64,000 nt of DNA from Marseilla massiliensis. Lineage in GTDB: Bacteria; Bacteroidota; Bacteroidia; Bacteroidales; Bacteroidaceae. The notes under the pieces are model-generated. The model worked only from the letters and a program-made list of their open reading frames with translations, was not told the DNA's origin and did no database searches. The stretch covers positions 53,954 through 117,953 of the forward strand of contig NZ_JACJJG010000002.1 of NCBI RefSeq assembly GCF_016899855.1, written 5' to 3'. The position numbers and the translations under genes are program-made. Shown piece by piece: positions 54,349 through 63,645 of this stretch. Numbering within the stretch: position 1 is the stretch's first letter; every line of letters starts with the position of its first letter.

Positions 54349-56199
54349 ATGTGCGGAATAGTAGGATACATAGGCCCCAGAGAGGCTTACCCGATATTGA
54401 TTGCAGGGCTGAAACGCCTTGAATACCGTGGTTATGACTCGGCCGGCATAGCCCTCATCAACGACGGAGGGCAGCTGAACGTTTACAAGGAGAAAGGTAA
54501 GGTGAGCAATCTTGAAGCCATAGCAAGCCAAAGAGACACCACCGGAAAGATAGGAATAGCCCACACGAGGTGGGCCACCCACGGCGAACCGTCAGCCGTC
54601 AACGCCCACCCGCACGTGTCACAGAGCGGACGCCTGGCCCTTGTACACAACGGCATCATCGAAAACTACGCCAGCCTGAAAGAGTTTCTTAAAGGAAAAG
54701 GGTTCACTTTCAAAAGTTCCACCGATACAGAAGTGCTTGTACAACTCATAGAATTCATGCAGCAGGAATACGGCAAAGACCTTGAAGGAGCGGTCGTGTT
54801 GGCGCTCAGGCGAGTTGTAGGCGCGTATGCCATAGCCGTCATCGACAAAGAATTTCCAGACAAGATAGTGGTAGCAAAGAAAAGCAGTCCCGTGGCAATA
54901 GGCGTAGGCAAGGACAATGGCGAGTTCTTTTTCGCTTCCGACGCGCTGCCATTCGCCGATTACACAAACAAGCTGATTTACCTCAACGACAACGAGGTGG
55001 CACTGCTTAAGCTCGGCCAGGACATTGAGATAAGGAACCTTGACAACAAAGAAATAACCCATGATATAAAGGAGGTGGACATAAACCTCGAGTCATTGGA
55101 AAAGGGCGGATTCGACCACTTCATGCTCAAGGAAATATACGACCAGCCAAGATGCATATCCGACTGCATGCGTGGACGCCTTCTACTCAAGGAGAAACGC
55201 ATCGTGCTGAGCACCATCAACCTGCACCGTAATGAACTTGTCAACGCAGGAAGATTCGTCATCGTAGCCTGCGGCACGTCATGGCACGCCGGACTGATAG
55301 GCAAACAGCTAATCGAACAATGGGCAAAAATTCCGGTGGAGGTGGAGTACGCCTCGGAATTCCGCTACCGCAACCCTGTAATCCTGCCTGGCGACGTGGT
55401 GATAGCCATATCGCAAAGCGGCGAGACCGCCGACACGCTTGCGGCATTCGAGTTGGCAAAGAAGAGCGGCGCATTGTGCTTCGGCATTGTCAACGCCGTA
55501 GGCTCAAGCATTGCGCGGGCCTCTGACACGGGCATTTACATACACGTAGGGCCCGAGATAGGCGTAGCCTCAACCAAGGCTTTTACAGGGCAGGTCACCG
55601 TACTTACATTATTCGCCCTTGCGCTGGGCCACGAATTAGGCACCATCCCGCAACAGGAATACGAAGATACCATAGAGGAGCTTGGCCGAATACCCGGCAA
55701 GATAAAAACCGTTCTTGAAAAAGACAGCAAGATAAAGGACATTGCCAGAACGCTTACATACGCTGAAAACGCTCTATACATGGGCCGAGGGTACAACTAT
55801 CCCGTAGCCCTTGAAGGCGCCCTGAAGCTAAAGGAAATAAGCTATATCCATGCCGAAGGCTATCCCGCCGCGGAAATGAAACACGGGCCGATAGCCCTGA
55901 TTGACGAAGACATGCCCGTCGTATTTGTCGCTACACACCATCAACTGTACAAGAAAATACTGAGCAACATCGAAGAGGTAAAAGCCCGTAACGGCCGGAT
56001 TATAGCAATCGTAACGGAAGGCGACGAGGCAGTGAGCGACATTGCGGAAGCTACGATTGAAGTTCCTCCGACACTTGCGCCGCTCGCTCCGTTACTATCC
56101 GTCATCCCGCTACAGCTTACGGCATACCACGTAGCCGTCGAGAAAGGGCTGAACGTTGACCAGCCGAGAAACCTCGCCAAGTCAGTAACCGTAGAATAG
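54349..56199 (+). CDS. glmS: Glutamine-fructose-6-phosphate aminotransferase
   Basis: This 616-residue enzyme makes glucosamine 6-phosphate for peptidoglycan and LPS. The N-terminal glutaminase has the nucleophile Cys 2 (MCGIVGYIG), RLEYRGYDSAG, HTRWATHG and VHNGIIENY. Two SIS sugar-isomerase domains follow with CGTSWHAG, SQSGETADT, YPAAEMKHGPIALID and the C-terminal LAKSVTVE. No glmS ribozyme is visible in its very short leader. Confidence 0.96.
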   Translation: MCGIVGYIGPREAYPILIAGLKRLEYRGYDSAGIALINDGGQLNVYKEKGKVSNLEAIASQRDTTGKIGIAHTRWATHGEPSAVNAHPHVSQSGRLALVHNGIIENYASLKEFLKGKGFTFKSSTDTEVLVQLIEFMQQEYGKDLEGAVVLALRRVVGAYAIAVIDKEFPDKIVVAKKSSPVAIGVGKDNGEFFFASDALPFADYTNKLIYLNDNEVALLKLGQDIEIRNLDNKEITHDIKEVDINLESLEKGGFDHFMLKEIYDQPRCISDCMRGRLLLKEKRIVLSTINLHRNELVNAGRFVIVACGTSWHAGLIGKQLIEQWAKIPVEVEYASEFRYRNPVILPGDVVIAISQSGETADTLAAFELAKKSGALCFGIVNAVGSSIARASDTGIYIHVGPEIGVASTKAFTGQVTVLTLFALALGHELGTIPQQEYEDTIEELGRIPGKIKTVLEKDSKIKDIARTLTYAENALYMGRGYNYPVALEGALKLKEISYIHAEGYPAAEMKHGPIALIDEDMPVVFVATHHQLYKKILSNIEEVKARNGRIIAIVTEGDEAVSDIAEATIEVPPTLAPLAPLLSVIPLQLTAYHVAVEKGLNVDQPRNLAKSVTVE

Positions 56200-56289
56200 G
56201 AAAGAATTTAAAATCAAAAATCCAACTGCCGTGTAGAAAACACCTTGCAAGGCATATTTTCTTAATTCTTAATTTCCCAAAATACAGAC

Positions 56290-57273
56290 ATGACAAAGAA
56301 CGACCTGAGAATAATATTCATGGGCACTCCCGAGTTCGCCGTGGAGACACTGCGTGCCCTTGTCGACGGCGGATACAACGTAGTAGCCGTGGTGACACAG
56401 CCCGACAAACCAGTAGGACGCCACCAGGACACGCTCCAGCCTTCTGCCGTTAAACAGTATGCCGTGGCAAAAGGTCTGCCCGTGCTACAGCCCGTAAAGA
56501 TGAAAGACCCGCAATTCGTTGATGAATTGAGAAGCTACAACGCCGACCTTCAGGTTGTCGTGGCCTTTAGAATGCTGCCCGAAGTGGTATGGGCCATGCC
56601 GCGTTTCGGCACGTTCAACGTCCATGCGGCCCTGCTCCCGCAGTACCGTGGGGCGGCACCCATCAACTGGGCCGTCATCAACGGCGAAAAACAGACTGGC
56701 GTCACGACATTCTTCCTTGACCACGATATCGACACCGGCCGCATAATAATGCAGGAACCGTTCGACATCGCAGACGATTTCAACGTAGAGAACGTGTACG
56801 ATGGCCTGATGAAACTCGGCGCCGGCATAGCCTTGAAGACCATAGACAGAATTATCGCAGGCAACGGACACGTAGACTCACTGCCCCAAGAAGACATGAT
56901 ACCGGTAGGCAAAGAGCTGCACTACGCGCCAAAAATATTCAAGGAGACATGCCGGATTAACTGGAACATGCCGGCAGAACAGGCGCGGAACTTCGTCCGC
57001 GGTCTGTCGCCATACCCCGGAGCATGGACCAACATGGTATCTCCCGACGGTAAGAATTCGGTCCTTAAGTTATTCAAGGCCGCTTTAACGCAAATGCCCT
57101 GCAACGGGAATGCTCCGGGAACGATAAGGATATTCAACGGGAACATGCTCGTTGCCACGGCCGACTGCTGGCTACAGCTCGACGAAATGCAGCTGAGCGG
57201 AAAGAAACGCATGGACGCACGGGCGTTCCTTAACGGTTTTCGCGACATCGAAAGCTACACTCTTGAAAGGTGA
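56290..57273 (+). CDS. fmt: Methionyl-tRNA formyltransferase
   Basis: This 327-residue enzyme formylates initiator Met-tRNA. Motifs are IIFMGTPEFAVETL at the N-terminus, the catalytic-region FNVHAALLPQYRGAAPINWAVI, and FLDHDIDTGRI. The C-terminal OB domain carries AMQLSGKKRMDARAFLNG-type sequence (EMQLSGKKRMDARAFL). The stop codon falls inside an 8-bp tandem repeat. Confidence 0.95.
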   Translation: MTKNDLRIIFMGTPEFAVETLRALVDGGYNVVAVVTQPDKPVGRHQDTLQPSAVKQYAVAKGLPVLQPVKMKDPQFVDELRSYNADLQVVVAFRMLPEVVWAMPRFGTFNVHAALLPQYRGAAPINWAVINGEKQTGVTTFFLDHDIDTGRIIMQEPFDIADDFNVENVYDGLMKLGAGIALKTIDRIIAGNGHVDSLPQEDMIPVGKELHYAPKIFKETCRINWNMPAEQARNFVRGLSPYPGAWTNMVSPDGKNSVLKLFKAALTQMPCNGNAPGTIRIFNGNMLVATADCWLQLDEMQLSGKKRMDARAFLNGFRDIESYTLER

Positions 57274-57300
57274 AAGGGTGAAAAGGTGAAAGGGTGAAGA
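57269..57300. repeat. 8-bp tandem repeat, four copies
   Basis: The unit GGTGAAAR repeats four times: GGTGAAAG, GGTGAAAA, GGTGAAAG, GGTGAAGA. It overlaps the fmt stop codon. Confidence 0.8.
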
Positions 57301-57303
57301 CTT

Positions 57304-57339
57304 GGGCAGGATTACAATCACCACGGTCACATCCTGCCC
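57304..57339 (+). terminator. Hairpin between fmt and mnmA
   Basis: GGGCAGGAT (57304-57312) pairs with ATCCTGCCC (57331-57339). No T-run follows; instead an ATTATGAATTATGG repeat leads into the mnmA start, so it may be a processing or attenuation hairpin rather than a terminator. Confidence 0.45.
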
Positions 57340-57357
57340 GATTATGAATTATGGATT

Positions 57358-58446
57358 ATGGATTATGAATTATTAAAAGACAAGCGCATAGCCGTACTCC
57401 TCTCGGGCGGAGTCGACAGTTCCGTCGTCGTGTACGAGCTTGCCCGAGGCGGTTTCCGTCCCGACTGCTTCTACATCAAGATAGGCCCCGAAGAGAGCGA
57501 AGAGTGGGACTGCTCGAGCGAAGAGGACCTTGAGATGGCTACCGCCGTAGCCGCAAGATACGGCTGCAGGCTCGAAGTTGTAGACTGCCACAAGGAATAC
57601 TGGAACCAAGTGACACGCTACACCATGGAGAAAGTGCGGGCAGGATTCACGCCGAATCCCGACGTAATGTGCAACAGGCTGATCAAGTTCGGCGCCTTCA
57701 ACGAGAAAGCAGGCCATGACTACGACCTGATAGCCACAGGCCACTACGCCCGGACGGAAATAATAGACGGCATGAAATGGCTGACGACAAGCCCCGACCC
57801 CGTGAAAGACCAAACAGACTTTCTCGCCCAGATACACGACTGGCAACTCAAGAAAGCCCTCTTCCCCATCGGGGGACTGATGAAAGAAGAGGTGCGGGCT
57901 ACAGCCGAACGCGAGCGCCTTATCAACGCCAGGCGCAAGGACAGCCAGGGGATATGCTTCTTGGGCAAGATAAACTACAATGACTATATCCGCCGCTACT
58001 TGGGCGAAAACCCGGGTGACGTGCTCGAGCTTGAGACCGGCAAGAAAATCGGACGCCACAAGGGGCTATGGTTCCACACCATCGGCCAGCGCCACGGCCT
58101 CGGCTTCGGCGGCGGCCCGTGGTATGCCGTGAAGAAAGACATGCAGGCGAACATCCTCTACGTAAGCAAAGGATACGAGCCGGCTACGGCCTACAAAAAA
58201 GACTTCAACATACACGGCTTCAACTTCCTGACATGCGACCCCTGGCAAGGACAAGCGTCGATAAACGTTACGTTTAAGATACGCCACACCCCCGAGTTCC
58301 ACAAAGCCACGCTCGAACGCGCCGGCAAGGCGGCCTTCGCCGTACACTCTGAGGACATGATACAGGGCGTAGCCCCCGGCCAGTTCTGCACCGTGTACGA
58401 TGAAGAGCACCACAAATGCGTCGGAAGCGGCGAGATATGTATCTGA
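57358..58446 (+). CDS. mnmA: tRNA-specific 2-thiouridylase MnmA
   Basis: This 362-residue enzyme thiolates U34 of Lys, Glu and Gln tRNAs. The PP-loop is AVLLSGGVDSSVV near the N-terminus. The catalytic cysteines lie in NPDVMCNRLIKFG and DSQGICFLGKI. HTIGQRHGLGFGGGPWYAV and a C-terminal beta-barrel (VHSEDMIQGVAPGQFCTVYD) follow. The sequence just before the start repeats GAATTATGGATTATGG, giving several nearby ATG codons; the chosen one opens the conserved frame. Confidence 0.93.
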   Translation: MDYELLKDKRIAVLLSGGVDSSVVVYELARGGFRPDCFYIKIGPEESEEWDCSSEEDLEMATAVAARYGCRLEVVDCHKEYWNQVTRYTMEKVRAGFTPNPDVMCNRLIKFGAFNEKAGHDYDLIATGHYARTEIIDGMKWLTTSPDPVKDQTDFLAQIHDWQLKKALFPIGGLMKEEVRATAERERLINARRKDSQGICFLGKINYNDYIRRYLGENPGDVLELETGKKIGRHKGLWFHTIGQRHGLGFGGGPWYAVKKDMQANILYVSKGYEPATAYKKDFNIHGFNFLTCDPWQGQASINVTFKIRHTPEFHKATLERAGKAAFAVHSEDMIQGVAPGQFCTVYDEEHHKCVGSGEICI

Positions 58447-58876
58447 TGCATGTCCTCACCGATTAAGAAATCAAGGAAAGGGTAAAGAAGTCAAGACACG
58501 TCTTCCACATACCAGCCGCGATGGCAACATCCTGGCTTCCTTACTCTCCCTATATAATTCCCCGCCTCCACAACAAATTAGCAAACAACGGATATACAAC
58601 GGTAAGGCAGACGTTTCCGCCATAGCTATGCTGCTGCTCGTATTAATTGGTTCCACCTGCCTCTCTTATTTCCTCATACCGTTTGTGCTGAAATACCTAC
58701 ATGCCACCACGGTGAGCGTCTATATGAACATGCAGCCCATCGTGGCATCCATTGCATCCATCTGCATCGGGCAGGACGTATTTAGTTGGGATAAACCTGT
58801 CGCGCTCGTCCTTGTCATAGCCGGAGCAATGGTCGTTACACATAGCCCAGCAAAAGAAGAAAAACAAACAGAATAA
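58447..58876 (+). pseudogene. EamA-type transporter remnant (C-terminal fragment)
   Basis: From about 58610 to the stop at 58876 the frame encodes the last three helices of a drug/metabolite transporter: LLLVLIGSTCLSYFLIPFVLKYL, then ATTVSVYMNMQPIVASIASICIGQDVF, then a final helix. A complete EamA protein has about 290-300 residues, so the first two thirds are missing. The sequence between mnmA and this fragment does not continue it. The fragment is in frame with an ATG inside mnmA but is unlikely to work as a transporter. Confidence 0.7.
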
Positions 58877-58879
58877 TAA

Positions 58880-58917
58880 ACAACAACGGGAAACATCCTA
58901 CAATGTCTCCCGTTGTT
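58880..58917. terminator. Bidirectional terminator
   Basis: CAACAACGGGA (58880-58890) pairs perfectly with TCCCGTTGTTG (58907-58917). It lies between the EamA remnant and the convergent flavin reductase gene. Confidence 0.7.
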
Positions 58918-58958
58918 GCTCAGTTTGATTGTCTGTATAGTCTTATTTGTTTTTTAGA

Positions 58959-59651
58959 TTACTGAAACTTCTTACCTGAATGCCATGCCTGCCCTACACT
59001 ATCGCCGACTGCGCGGTAAATCAAAGCGGAAGAGTCGAAAATAATCGGTCGGAGTTTTGCAAGATCAACCTTACCTTCGGCATTAAGAATGCTCTCATCA
59101 GCACTCCAATTCACGACCTCACCAACCACACGTGCACCGCCATCGGTGTTTTCTTCCATTTCAACAACACGGCATTCCAGCGTTAGCTTGTATTCGTTGA
59201 TTATCGGGGCATCCACATTTGGACTTGGAGTTACGGTGAACCCGGCACGCTTCACTTTGTCTGTAACCTTATTACCGCTCACCAATCCTAAATAATCTGA
59301 TTGAGCCGTATTTTCCTCCGTAGCGAAACTGACCGTAAATGCTTTTTTCAGCTTTATATTCTCTGTTGTCTTGTGTGCTCCTAAATCAAAAGTAATTTTG
59401 TCATAGTCACACTGGCCGCCCCATGCCGCCATCATAACGTCCGGAACCTGATTCTCGTCATAAGTCGCTATCATGATACAGGGTTGCGGTGTCATGACCG
59501 GATGCTGTGTTCCGAAATTCCGGCGTCCGGGCACCTCCTTTACTTTTTCTTTCTGATTCACGTTCATGTTAATATCGTTAGATTTATTGTTTTCATTACA
59601 GGCTGTCAATACAGACAGCAAGGCTACTACAATAATTATTGCTTTTTTCAT
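58959..59651 (-). CDS. Lipoprotein flavin reductase-like protein
   Basis: This 230-residue protein has a lipoprotein signal (LLSVLTAC, Cys 18). A flavin-reductase-like split barrel follows (TPQPCIMIATYDENQVPDVMMAAWGGQCDYDKITFDLGAHKTTENI), with YLGLVSGNKVTDKVKRAGFTV typical of the FMN-binding family. Such proteins are usually cytoplasmic; a membrane-anchored, exported version is unusual. It may reduce an extracytoplasmic flavin substrate (inference). It lies 59 bp after the esterase gene on the same strand and may share its transcript. Confidence 0.82.
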   Translation of the reverse strand: MKKAIIIVVALLSVLTACNENNKSNDINMNVNQKEKVKEVPGRRNFGTQHPVMTPQPCIMIATYDENQVPDVMMAAWGGQCDYDKITFDLGAHKTTENIKLKKAFTVSFATEENTAQSDYLGLVSGNKVTDKVKRAGFTVTPSPNVDAPIINEYKLTLECRVVEMEENTDGGARVVGEVVNWSADESILNAEGKVDLAKLRPIIFDSSALIYRAVGDSVGQAWHSGKKFQ

Positions 59652-59710
59652 ATTGTCTTCTTGTTGATTTAAATTCAGAATTATAAGAATTACATGCGTT
59701 CATATTTCTA

Positions 59711-61579
59711 TCAATTATCTATCTGCGCTTTCCAAAAGCGAACAGCATCAGCTATCCATCCTTCAGCCACTGTTCCCGTGCCTAATCCAAAGCCGTGTGG
59801 AAGTCCGTCGTAAGCATGAAATTCGGTCGGAATTCCGAGGGCTGAAAGGCTTTGCAACCGCCGTTGCATGGTACGCCAAGATGCAATACCGTCGTTAGTG
59901 CCGACACAAGCATATGTTGCCGCATCTTGCTGGCTGACCGTGTTATATCCCGTATATTGCATGATTACAGCCGCTGCTTGCGGTATATCTTTACGTCCGG
60001 TCAATTGACGAAGGTATCCTGCATTGCCAAGCACTGCCGCCATACGTGCACCTGCTGAACCGCCCCAAAGGGAATAACCGGAAGCGCTTACGCCCAATTC
60101 ATCAGCATGGTCATATATATAGGTAATTGCACGGGCAAGGTCTTCGTAAGCATTGTCCGGACGATAGATAAGCGCGAAAGCGTTATAGCCGAGTTTGGAC
60201 AATTCAAGGGCATGAGGAAAACTATCATGCATAGCTCCGACATACGCGAATGCCCCTCCTGCATTGCAGACGGAAAAGGGAGCGCCAGGGCTTCCACGGA
60301 AGAAGAACAGGCCCGTGTTACGTTTCTGGGGGTCAGCCTGTTTCTCTGTTTCCGTATAAATGTCAAGGAATGCGCTACCAGTATGTGCTTTCAGGTAATT
60401 GCAGATTTCGACAGTCTTTTCCGGATCTATATAGTTGTACCACACCAAACGCAGCTGTTCCAATGTCTCGCCACTCCAGTATCCTTCATCCACTGGGAAA
60501 ATCAGCCGTCCACAGTCACCGAAAGCCGGATCGTTCATTACATCACTGATGCGACTTGTGCGAGTGAAAGACTGTTGTTCTTCATCCGGGAAGAAAAACG
60601 GCAGGGTGTTATAGACAAACTTAACGACGGAATTGTAGTCGTGTTGCCCACCCTCTCTCTGATGGTATGAAAAATTATGTGGGGTGAACACATCGGTCAG
60701 CTGCAAACAAGCCATCGCCTGATTATGGGTCTGATAGAAGCGTGCATCCTGCGTCCCCACGGCGTGCCATACGTGAAATCCGTTATCAGTTCCGTAAGGC
60801 GATGCCTGGACTACCGAAGCAAGGAACTGTGCCGTCTGCTCCGGCGCCGTCTGTCCGCCAAATGTCGTAACATGCCAACTGTCGCCGCTCATCGGCAAGA
60901 AGAAGCGTTGCAGGTCAAAACAATGCTCAAAGATATACCATGTCGTAACGCTCCCCAAAGAGAATCCGCCGAAAGCCCTATGGTCGCGCGAGGCCACGAT
61001 ACCAGCCCGATCCGTCGTCTCGGCGTATGTTGAGAAGCGACTTTCAACGGCTGGAATAAGGTCGTTTTCATACCCGTTGTAGAACACGGCGATTTCCTCA
61101 CACGACTCGCCCCAGTCTTTAGCTCGGTTGTCCTTGTCCCATGTAGGAGAAACAACGATTACGGGACGGCAGTCCCCCTGCTGTATCATCCAGTCCAGTA
61201 TGTTCTTCTGCGCGCCGCCCAAAGTTTCAAAAGTGTCCTCTGCCCTGCCTGTCCATCCATGCATCAGATAGATGACATCGTATGAACGGCTTTCATCATA
61301 GCCGTACGGTAGATACACATAAGCTGGTTTCCGCGTAGCAGGGTGGTTGTCGCAGGTATAATCTCTCGAGTCGTACTCTATCCTCACAACTTGCCCCTGC
61401 TCGGTTGCTTCCGAAAAATATTGGGCTGGGACGGATTTGGTCATCCGGATTTGAAAATTGTCATTGTCAGTTGCTCCGCTCCCGTTCATATCAGTTGTAA
61501 TTTCTGTCTTTTCCGTGCAGGCGCATAATCCCGTGACTATGGCTGCCATCATCATTGTCATGCAGGCCTTTCTTCCCAT
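59711..61579 (-). CDS. Two-domain esterase lipoprotein (CE1-like plus second alpha/beta hydrolase)
   Basis: This protein of about 622 residues has a lipoprotein signal ending TGLCAC. The first hydrolase domain is feruloyl-esterase (CE1) like: PAYVYLPYGYDESRSYDVIYLMHGW, the nucleophile elbow FGGFSLGSVTT (about residue 205), and a His in GGQHDYNSV. The second domain (about 390-620) has LWGGSAGARM as nucleophile elbow and FHAYDGLPHGFGLGTG with the catalytic-region His. Two esterases in one chain suggest removal of different acyl groups from plant polysaccharides (inference). Start taken at 61579; the frame is open to 61660 without a signal peptide. Confidence 0.82.
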   Translation of the reverse strand: MGRKACMTMMMAAIVTGLCACTEKTEITTDMNGSGATDNDNFQIRMTKSVPAQYFSEATEQGQVVRIEYDSRDYTCDNHPATRKPAYVYLPYGYDESRSYDVIYLMHGWTGRAEDTFETLGGAQKNILDWMIQQGDCRPVIVVSPTWDKDNRAKDWGESCEEIAVFYNGYENDLIPAVESRFSTYAETTDRAGIVASRDHRAFGGFSLGSVTTWYIFEHCFDLQRFFLPMSGDSWHVTTFGGQTAPEQTAQFLASVVQASPYGTDNGFHVWHAVGTQDARFYQTHNQAMACLQLTDVFTPHNFSYHQREGGQHDYNSVVKFVYNTLPFFFPDEEQQSFTRTSRISDVMNDPAFGDCGRLIFPVDEGYWSGETLEQLRLVWYNYIDPEKTVEICNYLKAHTGSAFLDIYTETEKQADPQKRNTGLFFFRGSPGAPFSVCNAGGAFAYVGAMHDSFPHALELSKLGYNAFALIYRPDNAYEDLARAITYIYDHADELGVSASGYSLWGGSAGARMAAVLGNAGYLRQLTGRKDIPQAAAVIMQYTGYNTVSQQDAATYACVGTNDGIASWRTMQRRLQSLSALGIPTEFHAYDGLPHGFGLGTGTVAEGWIADAVRFWKAQIDN

Positions 61580-61906
61580 CGTTTCATGTAATTGCACGCC
61601 TGCAAAGTTCGCCATAATTCTTGTGCCACGTATTACAATAATTACCGCGAATGCCTGCATTTTTACGGTTAGTTAAACAAAGCACTGACACGCTTCGCTT
61701 ATCCACGGACTCTTGTTACAATCACAATTACCACAATCCGATAGTTCCATATTATTCCGGCTTATTTCTTTTTCTTAGGAAATGGCAGTATTAAGGACTA
61801 CTACTTATGGTTATTATACTTACCTTATCAATAGTTTGACATTTTACGCTGAGTCATTTCCTCGGCAAAGCCTGTTCGCCGATATTCCTTGGCAAGGTAA
61901 CTGACA
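61580..61906. other. Intergenic region between esterase and AraC genes
   Basis: This region contains the esterase upstream sequence and the end of the AraC gene. A weak GAACTTTG box (minus strand, near 61610) is the only promoter hint. No repeat unit or RNA gene was seen. Confidence 0.35.
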
Positions 61907-62722
61907 TCATCCCCGGTATTCCGTTGGGCTCACGCCTAAATGCTGTTGCACGTATCGGCTGAAATAGGCGGGCGACGAGAAGTAGAACATATCGGATATG
62001 CGGACGAAAGTAAGTGACTTGTCGCGCAGCAGGCGGGATATGTCGAGGATGGTGTAGCGGTTTATCCAGTAGTTGGCGGCATAACCGCTTATCTTGCGGG
62101 ATACTTCAGACAGGTATTTGGGAGTTACGCACAGCTTGTCGGCATACCAGTTCACTTCGCGGTGTTCGCGGTATGTCCCGTTTTCCAGCATATTGAGGAA
62201 ACGGCTCATGATAGAGGCGCTTTGCATCGGGATATTGTCCACTCCGTAAAGACGGGAATGGAAATCGAAGAAATCTATTATCAACATCTGTACAGAGGCT
62301 ATCAGCAGGTCTTTACGGAAATGGTGATCGGTCTGCGCCAGTCGTGCCTCCACCATCTCGAAATCCTTGCGGCATTGTTCCTGTTGCGCGTCGTCTAGCT
62401 TCATTACGGGATTAAGGAACAGGGCCAGCTGGCCTTTCATCCCATAGTTGCTGAGTGGCGTTGAAAGCACGACAAACTCAGAGGTCACGTATATCACCTT
62501 TACCCGGAAATCCTCCGTCGGCCGGATACGCTCTACCAACTTGCCCTTACGGACTATCATCAGGTCGCCCGCTCGCAGCTCGCGTTCCTCTCCGTTGTAT
62601 TTCAGCCTGCATCCGCCTGCCAGGCAAAGGGCATGGGCCAGATAATTACCGTAAGCGTCAGTACCCAGTCCGTCAAGGTTTTCCCTTATTATGATATTTT
62701 CAGTTTCAGCCATGGCTTTCAT
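61907..62722 (-). CDS. AraC-family regulator
   Basis: This 271-residue protein has an N-terminal cupin-like domain (about 15-110; LAGGCRLKYNGEERELRAGDLMIVRKGKLV). A C-terminal AraC HTH pair (about 170-270) follows, with NWYADKLCVTPKYLSEVSRKISG and FVRISDMFYFSSPAYFSRYVQQHLGVSPTEYR. The DNA is visibly GC-richer than the core genes to the left. It is divergent from an aldo/keto reductase gene, its likely target. A TATATTTG -7 box lies at 62748-62741 (minus strand). Confidence 0.88.
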   Translation of the reverse strand: MKAMAETENIIIRENLDGLGTDAYGNYLAHALCLAGGCRLKYNGEERELRAGDLMIVRKGKLVERIRPTEDFRVKVIYVTSEFVVLSTPLSNYGMKGQLALFLNPVMKLDDAQQEQCRKDFEMVEARLAQTDHHFRKDLLIASVQMLIIDFFDFHSRLYGVDNIPMQSASIMSRFLNMLENGTYREHREVNWYADKLCVTPKYLSEVSRKISGYAANYWINRYTILDISRLLRDKSLTFVRISDMFYFSSPAYFSRYVQQHLGVSPTEYRG

Positions 62723-62875
62723 TCTTTTGTTTCACGAATGCAAATATACATATTTCAAGCTAACAACATCTTTAATATTTCCCGAAATGCTTGCCCTTTA
62801 GTTTTATCGGCTAAAAACGGGAATAAGTGTATGTCCTACCGAAATCCTTGTAAAGCGGCTTTTCCACGACTGCCG

Positions 62876-62883
62876 TAATTTTG
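62876..62883 (+). promoter_or_regulatory. -7 box of aldo/keto reductase promoter
   Basis: TAATTTTG, 25 bp before the ATG at 62909. No good -33 element is seen, which fits a promoter needing an activator such as the divergent AraC protein (inference). Confidence 0.45.
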
Positions 62884-62908
62884 CATCGGTATAATAAAAA
62901 ATCAAGAT

Positions 62909-63645
62909 ATGAACTACAGAACATTGGGACAGGGCGGACTGAAAGTGTCCGTCATAGGCTTGGGCTGCATGGGTATGAGCCACGCTTACGGGGCGCCGGC
63001 CGACAAGCGGGAGATGGCCGAACTGCTGGCCGACGCGGTGGATATGGGTTACACGTTTTTCGACACTGCGGAATCCTACGGAACCGCTGCCTGTCCACAT
63101 GACAACGAGGAACTGTTGGGAGAGGCCCTCAAGCCTTTCCGCAACAAGATTGTCATTGCGACCAAATTCGGCATTTCGTTTGAAAATCCTGACGCGCCCG
63201 GCACTCACGCCGTCATCACCGACTCGCGTCCGGAGGTGATACGCCGCTCGGTCGAAGGCTCCCTGCGGAGGTTGCGGACAGACCACATCGACCTCTACTA
63301 CCAGCACCGCACCGACCCGCAGGTGGAACCGGAAGCGGTGGCTTCCGTGATGGCCGACCTGATAAAGGAGGGTAAGATTCTTCATTGGGGCCTTTCTGAA
63401 GCAAGCGTAGAATATCTGCGCAGGGCGCACAGCGTATGCCCGGTATCAGCCGTACAGAACCGCTATTCGATGATGGCGCGGTGGAACGAATCGCTTTTTC
63501 CCGTGCTCGAAGAACTGGGTATCGGCTTCGTGGCGTTCTCTCCGCTTGCCAACGGCCTGCTTTCGGGGTGCTATACGGCAAACGACCGCTTCGACGCGGC
63601 TACAGACTACCGAGCTTCCATGCCACAGTTCAGGAAAGAAAGTTT
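62909..63645 (+). pseudogene. Aldo/keto reductase, truncated by IS insertion
   Basis: The first ~245 codons encode an aldo/keto reductase: NYRTLGQGGLKVSVIGLGCMGM, the catalytic Asp-Tyr region FFDTAESYG, KIVIATKFG with the catalytic Lys, HIDLYYQHRTDP, and LSEASVEYLRRAHSV. Family members have about 320-335 residues. The frame leaves the family after DYRASMPQFRKESF, runs 10 codons into an insertion element, and stops at 63679. The barrel lacks its last strands and the cofactor-binding C-terminus, so it is probably inactive. Base composition is GC-rich. Confidence 0.85.

Noticed and set aside
58400..58446. Start of the EamA fragment inside mnmA
   Set aside because: The frame overlaps mnmA and its first ~65 residues do not resemble a transporter, so the frame before about 58600 is not a real N-terminus.
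60107..60670. 187-codon plus-strand frame opposite the esterase gene
   Set aside because: Antisense to a clear two-domain hydrolase and without recognisable motifs.
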